A stretch of DNA of 36,200 nucleotides from Acidobacteriota bacterium (GTDB lineage: Bacteria; Actinomycetota; Acidimicrobiia; ATN3). The position numbers and the translations under genes were made by a program. The stretch lies in NCBI GenBank assembly GCA_003577105.1, contig QEUQ01000022.1, positions 1 through 36,200 on the forward strand. The letters run 5' to 3'. Positions within the stretch are counted from its first letter, which is position 1. Every line of letters starts with the position of its first letter. Under the pieces are notes generated by a model. The model was not told the DNA's origin. It ran no database searches and worked only from the letters and a program-made list of their open reading frames with translations. Below, piece by piece: positions 8,589 to 15,968 of the stretch.

Positions 8589-8670
8589 CTCTGCCTCCCG
8601 GCTGATTCAAGACACGAATGTGAACTTGAAAGCATAGTGGGTCGCGGGCTTGCTTTGCCTACCGGCGAAT

Positions 8671-8699
8671 GCGCAACACACGGATCTCTGGTGTTGCGC
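8671..8699. promoter_or_regulatory. 9-bp inverted repeat between divergent genes, candidate operator
   Basis: GCGCAACAC at 8671-8679 and GTGTTGCGC at 8691-8699 are perfect reverse complements separated by 11 bp. The dyad is in the 149-bp gap between the secreted repeat-protein gene (start 8588, -) and the Ser/Thr kinase gene (start 8738, +). Two half-sites with centres about 20 bp apart (two helical turns) suit a dimeric regulator. In RNA it could also fold as a hairpin in the kinase leader. The regulator is unknown. Confidence 0.5.
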
Positions 8700-8737
8700 G
8701 CTAGGCTTGATCGGCACTCATTCCCAGCGGAGGCGAG

Positions 8738-10417
8738 ATGGAGACCGTAGCGGGCCGCTACGAAATCGAGCGCGAAATCGGCAGGGGCGGCATGGGAGTC
8801 GTTCTGCTTGCGCGCGACTCCACCCTCGGTCGCCGAGTCGCGCTCAAGAAGCTGACTCTCGATGCAACCGGCACAGGTGCTGAGGAAGCAACCAGGCGTT
8901 TCATGCGAGAAGCACGCCTCACTTCACAGCTCTCACACCCCTGCATCGTCAACCTCTTTGACGTCCTCGAAGTTGGAAACGAGCTCTTCATAGTTCTCGA
9001 GTACTACGAATCGGAGAGCCTGGCCGCGCGCATTGCGCGAACAGGGCCGATGGACGAGGAAGAAGTTCGCAGATTGGGCACGCAGGTATCCAGTGCCCTC
9101 GCCTACGCGCATAGCGAGGGAGTTGTTCATAGGGATGTGAAGCCGGACAACATATTGCTGGGTGAAAAGGGAGCGAAGCTCACTGACTTCGGAATTGCCC
9201 GCCTCACCGAGGGCACCCAGGATTCAGACACCAAGCTCACCCAGACTGGCTTCTATGTAGGCACTCCGGGCTATATGTCTCCCGAGCAGATCCAAGGTGA
9301 ACAGGCATCAGCGGCAAGCGACGTCTTTAGTGTGGCCCTAACGCTCTATTTCGCCCTGTACAACGACGAGCCGTTTGGCACTGGAGCCCCGGCGGCTGTG
9401 CTGTACAGAATCGTCCACGAGCCGCTGGACTTCAGTCGCATTGCCATTAGCGACGACTTACGCCGAGTCTTGGCCACAGCATCGGCAAAAGACCCCGCTG
9501 AAAGGCCATCGGCCGCGGACCTTGCCGGACAGCTCGCCGGAGCGCTTCCCTCACCTGCTACCTCGTCGGGAGCCGTGCCATCTGGAGTGCCGACTGTTCA
9601 GAGCGTCGAGCCGGTAGCAGCGCCCACTGTGCCGGGTGTGCCGCCTGCGACACCTGCACCACCTGTGCCGCCTGCGACACCTGCGACACCTGCGACACCT
9701 GTCCCGCCTGCACCAACTGTGCCGCCTGCGACCCCAGTGTCAACTCCTCCAGCTCCGCCGCCGGGCCTGACTCCACCACCAGGCCTGACACCACCACCGG
9801 GTCAGACTCCTCCGGCGGGGCCATACCCGCAGTACGCCCCCCCACCCAAACCCAAGCGCAAGGGACTGATCGTCGCGTTGGTAGTGGTCGTCGTAATCGT
9901 CGTGCTCGGCATGGCTGCCGCCATCGGGGCCAAAGGCGGTAGGAGGGCCGCGAGTTCCGGCGCCTACACAAGCTCTCAGGGGTATAAGACATCCACACCC
10001 CCCGGTTGGAGTGCCCGCTACAACGCAAGTGACCGGAGCGATGAGTTCACATCCCGCGACACCCAGGCGAGAGTGCTGATCGGGAAATTGGGCCCGGAAA
10101 GAGCTGACCTAGAAGAGAAAGAGGCTCAAGACTTGCTCAAGGAGTACCTGAAGGAAACGATCCCGTTGGGCGACAAGCTAAAGGTGGACGACGGGATCAC
10201 CAAGGTCAATGTCGATGAGGACTACAACGGCAATCCCGGGGTTATGTTCAACATTGTGGTGATCGACGAGCGAACCCGCTCGCGATTCACAGCGGAGTAC
10301 TTCATCTTCAATGCAGGCGATTCTCAGTGGGCGGTGCTGACAGCTGCCCCTGAGGGGACGTACGAGCGATACCGCCCGGCATTCAACGAAATCGAGAGCG
10401 GCTTCACGACGGTCTAG
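8738..10417 (+). CDS. Membrane-anchored Ser/Thr protein kinase (PknB-like, no PASTA)
   Basis: A 559-aa eukaryotic-type kinase. The kinase domain (~8-265) has the glycine loop GRGGMG at 15-20, VALKKL with the lysine at 37/38, HRDVKPDN at 131-138, DFG at 150-152 and an activation segment with TQTGFYVGTPGYMSPEQ. A Pro/Thr-rich linker (~270-370) follows, then KPKRKG, one transmembrane helix (~375-397) and an extracellular C-terminal domain of ~160 aa. That outer domain is not PASTA; its charged alpha/beta pattern (TPPGWSARYN, AVLTAAPEGTYERYRPAFNEI) resembles PsbP/DUF1795-type folds. Bacterial kinases of this layout transduce envelope signals through cytoplasmic Ser/Thr phosphorylation. The start is firm: GGAGG lies 5 nt before ATG. 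No phosphatase gene is nearby. Confidence 0.92.
   Translation: METVAGRYEIEREIGRGGMGVVLLARDSTLGRRVALKKLTLDATGTGAEEATRRFMREARLTSQLSHPCIVNLFDVLEVGNELFIVLEYYESESLAARIARTGPMDEEEVRRLGTQVSSALAYAHSEGVVHRDVKPDNILLGEKGAKLTDFGIARLTEGTQDSDTKLTQTGFYVGTPGYMSPEQIQGEQASAASDVFSVALTLYFALYNDEPFGTGAPAAVLYRIVHEPLDFSRIAISDDLRRVLATASAKDPAERPSAADLAGQLAGALPSPATSSGAVPSGVPTVQSVEPVAAPTVPGVPPATPAPPVPPATPATPATPVPPAPTVPPATPVSTPPAPPPGLTPPPGLTPPPGQTPPAGPYPQYAPPPKPKRKGLIVALVVVVVIVVLGMAAAIGAKGGRRAASSGAYTSSQGYKTSTPPGWSARYNASDRSDEFTSRDTQARVLIGKLGPERADLEEKEAQDLLKEYLKETIPLGDKLKVDDGITKVNVDEDYNGNPGVMFNIVVIDERTRSRFTAEYFIFNAGDSQWAVLTAAPEGTYERYRPAFNEIESGFTTV
9643..9735 (+). repeat. Pro/Thr/Ala-coding 9-bp minisatellite inside the kinase gene
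   Basis: The linker-coding region is built from variants of CCTGCGACA (Pro-Ala-Thr); three exact copies run 9671-9697 within a longer degenerate run. Further on, at ~9765-9815, a GGCCTGAC...CACC 18-bp unit repeats. The units are in multiples of three, so expansion or contraction changes linker length without breaking the frame. Confidence 0.75.
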
Positions 10418-10462
10418 ATGGCGCCTAGGCATCTTGGCCCAGCCCGCGATCCAGCCCGCGAT

Positions 10463-10475
10463 CCAGCCCGGCTGG
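10463..10475 (+). terminator. Short GC-rich hairpin after the Ser/Thr kinase
   Basis: CCAGC-CCG-GCTGG forms a 5-bp stem with a 3-nt loop 45 bp after the kinase stop. It follows two copies of the 12-bp unit AGCCCGCGATCC (10441-10464). There is no T-tract, so terminator function is only possible. Confidence 0.25.
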
Positions 10476-10524
10476 CAAGCTCCCGAACCAGCTCGCCATC
10501 CGTCCCCGCTGTCCGTACCGCGTT

Positions 10525-10637
10525 GCTTGTTTTGCTTTAAACCTGCAGGTCAGAGAAGCGCCATAGACGGATTTTGCAAAACAAGCTATCTTTTTGTCCC
10601 CAAACTCCGTCTTTGGAGCGGGGTCGGTCACGCGTGA
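10525..10637. other. Palindrome-rich intergenic region, possible structured RNA or binding site
   Basis: This is the core of the only gene-free stretch above 300 bp (10418-10755). GCTTGTTTTGC at 10525-10535 pairs perfectly with GCAAAACAAGC at 10576-10586 (11 bp, 40-nt loop), followed by TATCTTTTT. The loop contains an exact 10-bp palindrome, ACCTGCAGGT (10541-10550). A second hairpin runs 10598-10623 (CCCC-AAA-CTCC, loop, GGAG-C-GGGG), and a third exact palindrome, TCACGCGTGA, is at 10628-10637. I do not recognise a known riboswitch. It precedes the pentapeptide gene by ~120 bp, so it could be a leader RNA, a terminator of the kinase gene, a small RNA or an operator cluster. The short open frames across it look non-coding. 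Confidence 0.5.
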
Positions 10638-10755
10638 TTTTGTGGCTGAGTTCGGCTAGATGGCCGGATTCAGTTGCTGAGACGACGAGCCGATACCGTC
10701 ACCAAGGCGGCAATTACGTGTCGAGAGACGGCGCGGCGAAACAGTGAGGAATGTC

Positions 10756-11799
10756 ATGAGCTCGGAGCGTTCATCCATACGTCTTCCAGTCATCATCATT
10801 GCGGCTATCGCAATCGCACTACTCGGGCTTGGCGCCGTTTCAATTGCCCAGACTCCCGCTTCAACGCCGAAATCAACTCCGGCGCAATCAGGTAAGCAGG
10901 CGGTCACACCAACCGCATCGCCCTCACCAAGCCCTGCTGCAGATAAGCCCTATCCGTGCCCCAAGGGAGTGACCAAGAACTACGCCGGCCGCTCGATGCG
11001 CAAGGCGAACTTCTCCGGCCAGGACCTCACATGCGCAGACTTCACCAACTCCGACATCCAAGGTTCGAACTTCAACGACGCAATCCTTGTGGGGGCGTCA
11101 TTCGTCGATGCCAAGCTCCAGGGATCGACCATGATCAACGCCAATCTCAAGGATGCGCGCATGACCAACGCGTGCCTGCAATACACCAAGCTTGATGGCG
11201 CAAACCTTGAGGGCGCTGCAATTCAGGGCGCCTGGATCAGCAATGCCAGCCTGCTCAACACCCGCTTCGTCGGCGATAACCTGACTTCAGCGCGAATGTC
11301 AGGGGCGAATTTCGAGTACTCAAACCTCACAAATGCCGTCTTCCACAAGGCTGACTTGAGCTACTCGAAGTTCGGCTACGCCAAGCTCACAAATGTCTCA
11401 TTCAACAGCGCGACCCTGCTCGGCGCTGACTTCTACAACGCCAGAGCGGCAAACGTTGACTTTGCAAACGCTGAGCTCAACGTGGCTCGCATGGGGAGCG
11501 CTAACCTGACCGGCGCAACGTTCACCAACGCGAAAATGAACGACATCAACCTTGATAACGCCGTTATGCGTGACGCCGTGCTCGACGGTGCCAAAGTCAC
11601 GTATTCGTCCCTCAAGTACACCAATCTTTCAAATGCCGCCATGTCGAATACGGACTTCACAGGAAGCACCTTCGTGGCAGCACGGCTCAAGGGGGCGAGC
11701 TGGTCCGGGGCCAACCTCACTGGAACCAAGTGGGTCAAGACCTACTGCACTGACGGCTCGTACAGCGAAACCAACTACGGGACCTGCGTGGGTTTCTGA
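10756..11799 (+). CDS. Membrane-anchored extracellular pentapeptide-repeat protein
   Basis: 347 aa. One N-terminal hydrophobic helix (~8-28, signal anchor or signal peptide) is followed by a Thr/Pro/Ser/Lys linker (~32-62). Then come ~260 residues of A(N/D)LxX pentapeptides (GANLEGA, NANLKDA, ADLSYSKF), enough for about 13 coils of a right-handed quadrilateral beta-helix. Cys residues flank both ends of the helix (PYPC and LTC; TYC and GTC), suggesting disulfide-capped ends outside the cell. Most characterised pentapeptide proteins (MfpA, Qnr) are cytoplasmic, so an exported one is less usual; there is no sign of gyrase-binding features. ATG at 10756 is chosen because GTGAGGA lies 5-6 nt upstream; GTG at 10744 overlaps that site. 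It overlaps the next gene by 1 bp (TGATG). Confidence 0.85.
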   Translation: MSSERSSIRLPVIIIAAIAIALLGLGAVSIAQTPASTPKSTPAQSGKQAVTPTASPSPSPAADKPYPCPKGVTKNYAGRSMRKANFSGQDLTCADFTNSDIQGSNFNDAILVGASFVDAKLQGSTMINANLKDARMTNACLQYTKLDGANLEGAAIQGAWISNASLLNTRFVGDNLTSARMSGANFEYSNLTNAVFHKADLSYSKFGYAKLTNVSFNSATLLGADFYNARAANVDFANAELNVARMGSANLTGATFTNAKMNDINLDNAVMRDAVLDGAKVTYSSLKYTNLSNAAMSNTDFTGSTFVAARLKGASWSGANLTGTKWVKTYCTDGSYSETNYGTCVGF

Positions 11800-12491
11800 T
11801 GACAAGCGGGTCGGGTACACCACAGCAGTATCCGCCTCAAGGGGCCAAGTCTTCGTCGCGGCTCCTAATGGGAATTCTCGCCGGCGGCCTTGTCGTCGCA
11901 GTTGTGGTGATTCTTTTGCTGGTCCGCAGCGGCGGCAATTCGGCTTCAACAAAGGCTGACTCGTCTGCCACACCAGCTGCTTCGAGCCAGTCCTCCTCGT
12001 CGCCTGCGACGGCGAGTGGAGTTCCGACGACGGAACCAACCCTGACGGGCAATGAAGAGGTCGCGCCAGAGGCGACGTCTTCGTCAGATGTGGTAATCGA
12101 AGATGTGAAAATCGACGCCAATGGCACTGTCACGGTCACCGGCAACACAGCAACCGCTAACTTGAGTACCGGCGACATTGAAGTGACCACCGTCTACAAC
12201 GACGGCACGGTCGTGGCGCTTCCCATAGACATCAGTACCGTCGGTTCACAGTTCTCCTTCAACTGGCAGCGCCCGAAGACCCTCCCGTCGCCGGGGCAAC
12301 TGCCAGGCGAATGGCGGAACTATCAACTTCAGATTCGTAACAAGGCAGGTAGTAGCGGGGCTCCCGCAACCGTGAAGTTCCAGCCTCGATCTGGAGGAAC
12401 TGTCGGGGGCGGAAGCGGACCGGCAGGCGGTGGCGGCGGTGGTCCCGTGGGCGGCGGTGGCGGTGGCCGCGCTGGAGGCGGGCGGCGCTAA
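11799..12491 (+). CDS. Membrane-anchored protein with beta-rich domain and Gly-rich tail
   Basis: A 230-aa protein not recognised as a known family. It has a short Pro/Gln-rich cytoplasmic start, one transmembrane helix (~24-42), a Ser/Thr/Ala-rich spacer (~45-90) and a compact beta-rich domain (~95-195) with alternating Val/Thr strands (DANGTVTVTGNTATANLS) and a conserved-looking FNWQRP. It ends in a low-complexity tail of GGGGG runs closing with GGGRR. ATG at 11799 shares its A with the TGA of the pentapeptide gene, so translation is coupled and the two products probably act together at the cell surface. The domain may resemble immunoglobulin-like stalks, but this is not certain. Confidence 0.75.
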   Translation: MTSGSGTPQQYPPQGAKSSSRLLMGILAGGLVVAVVVILLLVRSGGNSASTKADSSATPAASSQSSSSPATASGVPTTEPTLTGNEEVAPEATSSSDVVIEDVKIDANGTVTVTGNTATANLSTGDIEVTTVYNDGTVVALPIDISTVGSQFSFNWQRPKTLPSPGQLPGEWRNYQLQIRNKAGSSGAPATVKFQPRSGGTVGGGSGPAGGGGGGPVGGGGGGRAGGGRR

Positions 12492-12504
12492 TCGCGTTCC
12501 TCAG

Positions 12505-12525
12505 GCCAGCAATGGGGTGGCTGGC
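12505..12525. terminator. Hairpin between convergent genes
   Basis: GCCAGC (12505-12510) pairs with GCTGGC (12520-12525) around a 9-nt loop, 14 bp after the stop of the Gly-rich protein gene and before the convergent mycothiol-dependent enzyme gene. There is no T-tract. It could serve either strand. Confidence 0.35.
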
Positions 12526-12561
12526 GCGCCATCAACGGAGTGCCCGACAACGGGAGAAGTT

Positions 12562-13347
12562 CTAGAAGAGCACCCTAGCCGCTGCAACGTCGTCAGCTGC
12601 TTTCACATCCCCCTCGACTGCGATAAGCGGTTCGTCGTTGCGGCCAGATAGCGTCCTCATGTAGTCGACACAGTCCACGGTTGCAGTGGCCAACGGCTCG
12701 CCCTCACCGAGGCTCCAGTCCCCGGTCACGTAGCCTTCTAGCTCCAGCACGCAAGGTCGCGCCTGCCACTTCGTTCCTAGGTCGAGCAGTACCTGCTCAA
12801 TGATGTCTTTCTCGTGCCCGAAGTACTCCGGCTCACGCCCAATCGCCAGCGAAATGTCAATGCGGTGGGCCCACATGTCTCTCACATACAAGATGTCGTT
12901 TAGGTAGGCGACGGAGATCACACCCAGCCCGCCAAGGGGAATTCGCACTGCCCGCAGGGGCGCAGGCATCTTTGCGCGAACGCGCACCGCCTTCGGACCA
13001 AGGCTATTCATTTCGGCCACGAGTTCGGTCGGGGTCAGGCCGCGGCGCTCATCCACCTGAGACGCATTCATGGCGTCAACTAGATCTACGCCTTTGACTC
13101 GAAGTGCCTTGAAGAACCGGCGAATCAGCCGGTTAATGTGCGCAGAGTCTTCGCAGGTACCGGCGAGATGGGAGACGAGTTTGAAGACATCCCACTCATC
13201 GCAATCGGTAGGTTGGCTCCAGGCGTCTGAATCGAGAGCGCCCAGAAGGGCGAGCATTGCATCGAGCTCGGCCACTGCAATTTCACGCGCTCGCTCGCGC
13301 GGCAGGCGCGCGATATCGAGCGCGCTAGGCGGGTGCGAAGGACTCAT
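12562..13347 (-). CDS. Maleylpyruvate isomerase-fold mycothiol-dependent enzyme
   Basis: 261 aa. The N-terminal DinB-like four-helix domain (MDMPI_N) carries DEWDVFKLVSHLAG, with the first metal-binding His, and DMWAHRIDI with the second. The C-terminal half (~170-261; VDCVDYMRTLSGR) resembles the SCP2-like MDMPI C-terminal domain. Family members use mycothiol as a cofactor or substrate, or are metal-dependent transferases, and act in the cytoplasm; the reaction here is unknown. Mycothiol is confined to Actinobacteria. The start was moved to ATG 13347 (MSPSHPPSALDIARL), preceded by AGGCGGG; the longer open frame to 13563 is Cys/Arg-rich and not domain-like. It lies downstream of the radical SAM gene on the same strand with ~130 bp between. 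Confidence 0.8.
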   Translation of the reverse strand: MSPSHPPSALDIARLPRERAREIAVAELDAMLALLGALDSDAWSQPTDCDEWDVFKLVSHLAGTCEDSAHINRLIRRFFKALRVKGVDLVDAMNASQVDERRGLTPTELVAEMNSLGPKAVRVRAKMPAPLRAVRIPLGGLGVISVAYLNDILYVRDMWAHRIDISLAIGREPEYFGHEKDIIEQVLLDLGTKWQARPCVLELEGYVTGDWSLGEGEPLATATVDCVDYMRTLSGRNDEPLIAVEGDVKAADDVAAARVLF

Positions 13348-13475
13348 CGGCCCGCCTAAGGATTCTGCCCAATGACACGGAAACTCTCCTGAATCTCGCT
13401 GAAACAGAGCTGCATGTTCTCGCGCTCCGAGATTGCCGTCACAGCTGAATCCTAAGCCCTGCGAAGCACGGCAGT

Positions 13476-14813
13476 TCAGGACCGTGCGGCAGGTCGCTGC
13501 GACGCAGATCGACCGTGACTTCCGTGGCAATGCTTGTACTTCGCTCCGCTGCCGCACGGACATGGATCGTTTCGGCCCGTGGCGCTGTACGCGGCCTCGA
13601 TTGCGGCGTCGGCCTCAGCCACCATTGCCATGACCACAGCTGGCGGCTTGCCCATGTCATAAAGGCGCGCCATTGCCCTCATTGGCGCGTCGATGTGGCG
13701 AAAGAACCGTCTGTAGCCTTCGCACAGGTAGTTGAGACCGGTGTCGCCGTTTGGAGCGATGCCAAATCGGTTCTTTGGACATTCGCCGTGACAGGCAAAG
13801 CGGACATCGCAGTCGAGGCAGTATTTCGGCAGCCCATCACGCTTGTCGAGCCCAAATGCCACCTGCTCGGGCCGGGCAGCGAGCTCAATCAAGTGAGTCT
13901 CCGTCAGGTTGCCAAGCAAGTGATCCGGATCAACGAAATGATCGCATGAATAGACATCTCCGTTGTGCGCCAGGGCCAAGCCATTGCCACAGGTCTCGTT
14001 GAATATGCACACGCCGGGCGGCACGCCCACCCACGACGCCAGAGCTGCGTCAAAGGACTGCACGAAAACCGTACCCACATCGTTGCGAACCCACTCGTCG
14101 AAGACCGCGCACAAGAACTCTCCCCACGCCTCCGGCCTCACCGACTCGTCCGTTACGCCTTCGTCGCGCCCCAGTCGCTCGACTATGGGTATGAACTGAA
14201 TGAAGCGCGCACCGAGCTCATCCCGGAAATATCTGTACACCTCAGTGGGATGCGCGCTATTGGCCTCATGAACCGTGCACAAGATGTTGAACTCAACCTT
14301 GTGTTTCCGGAGCAGCTCAAGACCGCGCAGCGCCTTCGCGTGTGTCGGCTCACCTCGCTTGTCGACCCGGTACGCGTCGTGCAATTCGGAGGGACCGTCA
14401 ATGCTTATGCCTACTAGGAATTGGTTGGCGGCTAGGAATTCACACCATTGGTCGTCGAGGAGGGTGCCGTTGGTCTGGATCGCGCGCTCGACGTGCAACT
14501 CCGATGTGTTGTGTTTCGACTCGAAATCGACGGCTCGCTCAAAGAAGTCGAGTCCCATGAGGGTCGGCTCTCCCCCCTGCCATGCCAGGGTCGCGACGGG
14601 ACCGGACTGAGATTCGAATTGCTGGCGGATGTAGTTCTCAAGGACCTCATCTGACATGCGAAAACGGTCCCCCGGATACATCTCCTCCTTTTCGAGAAAG
14701 AAGCAGTACGTGCACGCAAGGTTGCAGATCGGGCCCGAGGGCTTGGCCAGCACATGAAGCGCCGGGGGCGCATCTGCGGGGCGTGAAGATGGAAGCACTG
14801 GTGACCTAGGCAT
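13476..14813 (-). CDS. Radical SAM/SPASM protein, anaerobic sulfatase-maturase type, with SEC-C tail
   Basis: 445 aa. The radical SAM cluster is CNLACTYC (Cys ~30, 34, 37) after LAKPSGPI, the start typical of anSME proteins. GEPTLMG and a TNGTLL segment follow. The C-terminal SPASM region has CGNGLALAHNGDVYSCDHF, then CLDCDVRFACHGECPKNRFG, the usual ligands of two auxiliary Fe-S clusters. A SEC-C zinc motif (NDPCPCGSGAKYKHCHG) is appended at ~415-430, which is not part of the standard anSME. Such enzymes oxidise an active-site Cys or Ser of sulfatases to formylglycine, but no sulfatase is in this window, so a peptide-modifying role on another target is possible. ATG at 14813 places the motif at the usual distance; a GTG at 14894 would add 27 residues without homology. 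Confidence 0.88.
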   Translation of the reverse strand: MPRSPVLPSSRPADAPPALHVLAKPSGPICNLACTYCFFLEKEEMYPGDRFRMSDEVLENYIRQQFESQSGPVATLAWQGGEPTLMGLDFFERAVDFESKHNTSELHVERAIQTNGTLLDDQWCEFLAANQFLVGISIDGPSELHDAYRVDKRGEPTHAKALRGLELLRKHKVEFNILCTVHEANSAHPTEVYRYFRDELGARFIQFIPIVERLGRDEGVTDESVRPEAWGEFLCAVFDEWVRNDVGTVFVQSFDAALASWVGVPPGVCIFNETCGNGLALAHNGDVYSCDHFVDPDHLLGNLTETHLIELAARPEQVAFGLDKRDGLPKYCLDCDVRFACHGECPKNRFGIAPNGDTGLNYLCEGYRRFFRHIDAPMRAMARLYDMGKPPAVVMAMVAEADAAIEAAYSATGRNDPCPCGSGAKYKHCHGSHGRSASQRPAARS

Positions 14814-14918
14814 AGGCGAACATTGTCCCCCAAGTTCGACTAACCCGATGACCGCACCTGACCTCGAAGGATTTTTTCCATGTGACAGGAGCACCGCCGC
14901 AGTGCAATCCTCTGCGCC

Positions 14919-15968
14919 ATGTCTGAAATGGCCATCGCCGCTGAGAACCTAGTCAAGAGCTTTGGAGAAGTGCGCGCCCTGCGTGGCGTAGACCTGTCGG
15001 TCGAGAAGGGCACCGTCTATGGATTGCTTGGCCCCAACGGCGCAGGTAAGACCACTGCAGTTCGAATTTTCACGACGATACTCAAGCCCGACGAGGGCTC
15101 GGCCGAGGTGCTCGGAATTGACGTAGCCGCGCATCCGCAGGCGGTCAGAGAGCGGATTGGTCTCGCAGGTCAATTTGCGGCGATTGACGAAAATCTGACG
15201 GGCCGCGAGAACCTACGTTTGATCGGCCGGCTCACGCACCTCCCGATGGACGAAGTCGTCAAGCGAGCTGACGATCTGCTCCGCCGGTTCGGCCTAAGCG
15301 GGGCCGCAGACCGGCCATCGAAGACCTACTCCGGCGGCATGCGCCGACGGCTGGACCTCGCTGCGGCCCTAGTACATCGCCCGCCGGTGCTCTTCTTGGA
15401 TGAGCCGACCACGGGGCTTGATCCCGCAAGCCGCCAGGATCTTTGGGCCTTCATCGAGGAGCTTGTCTCCGAGGGCACAACGGTATTGCTCACAACGCAG
15501 TACCTCGAAGAAGCTGACCGCTTAGCTGACCGCCTTGCCGTGATCGACCACGGCAAGGTGATCGAAGAGGGCACGCCCGCGGAGCTGAAGGCTCGCCTCG
15601 GAGCCACCGTAATCGACCTTGAATTCAAGGCAGCGTCTGAAGCCGCTGCGGCTGAGGAGCTTCTGCGCAGCGCCGGCACGCTGGCCGAAGTCGAAGCGCA
15701 ATCCCGCGTCGAGGGTGCGCGCCTTGAGTTGGCAGTAGATGACGGACCGGCTGCGGTAGTGACTGTGCTCCGATCGCTAGACGCCGGAGGAAGCGTGCCC
15801 TCGACTCTCGCAGTTAGAGAGCCGAGCCTCGATGACGTCTTCCTCGCGCTAACGGGCCATCGAGCCGAAGGCGACGAAGAGACCGGCGAGCACGATGCCG
15901 AGGACGGCTCAAGGAAGTCGAAGAGGCGCCCGCGTGCGCGAAGGCGCGCCGAGGAGGGCGCCGCATGA
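14919..15968 (+). CDS. ABC exporter ATP-binding protein, DrrA family
   Basis: 349 aa, and the ATPase half of a drug or lipid exporter with the following permease. Walker A is GPNGAGKTT (38-46), followed by signature YSGGMRRRLDLAAAL and Walker B VLFLDEPTTGLDP. The D-loop and switch His follow, then the DrrA-type C-terminal regulatory domain (LEEADRLADRLAVIDHGK, then VREPSLDDVFLALTGH). The last ~35 residues are highly charged (KSKRRPRARRRAEE) and are an extra tail. Family members export antibiotics or cell-envelope glycolipids. It is divergent from the radical SAM gene and overlaps the permease by 4 bp (ATGA). No ribosome site is obvious before ATG 14919; an in-frame ATG lies 3 codons later. 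Confidence 0.92.
   Translation: MSEMAIAAENLVKSFGEVRALRGVDLSVEKGTVYGLLGPNGAGKTTAVRIFTTILKPDEGSAEVLGIDVAAHPQAVRERIGLAGQFAAIDENLTGRENLRLIGRLTHLPMDEVVKRADDLLRRFGLSGAADRPSKTYSGGMRRRLDLAAALVHRPPVLFLDEPTTGLDPASRQDLWAFIEELVSEGTTVLLTTQYLEEADRLADRLAVIDHGKVIEEGTPAELKARLGATVIDLEFKAASEAAAAEELLRSAGTLAEVEAQSRVEGARLELAVDDGPAAVVTVLRSLDAGGSVPSTLAVREPSLDDVFLALTGHRAEGDEETGEHDAEDGSRKSKRRPRARRRAEEGAA

Noticed and set aside
10434-10637. 67-residue open frame with CLFCF, as a possible small protein
   Set aside because: It runs through repeats and palindromes, has no ribosome site and no conserved-looking domain.
10598-10640. c-di-GMP or c-di-AMP riboswitch before the pentapeptide gene
   Set aside because: The characteristic conserved blocks of those riboswitches are not present in order, so only a generic structured region is called.
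12562-13563. Longer start for the mycothiol-dependent enzyme at 13563
   Set aside because: The first 72 residues are Cys/Arg-rich and overlap the radical SAM gene's C-terminal coding on the same strand; the domain begins after ATG 13347.
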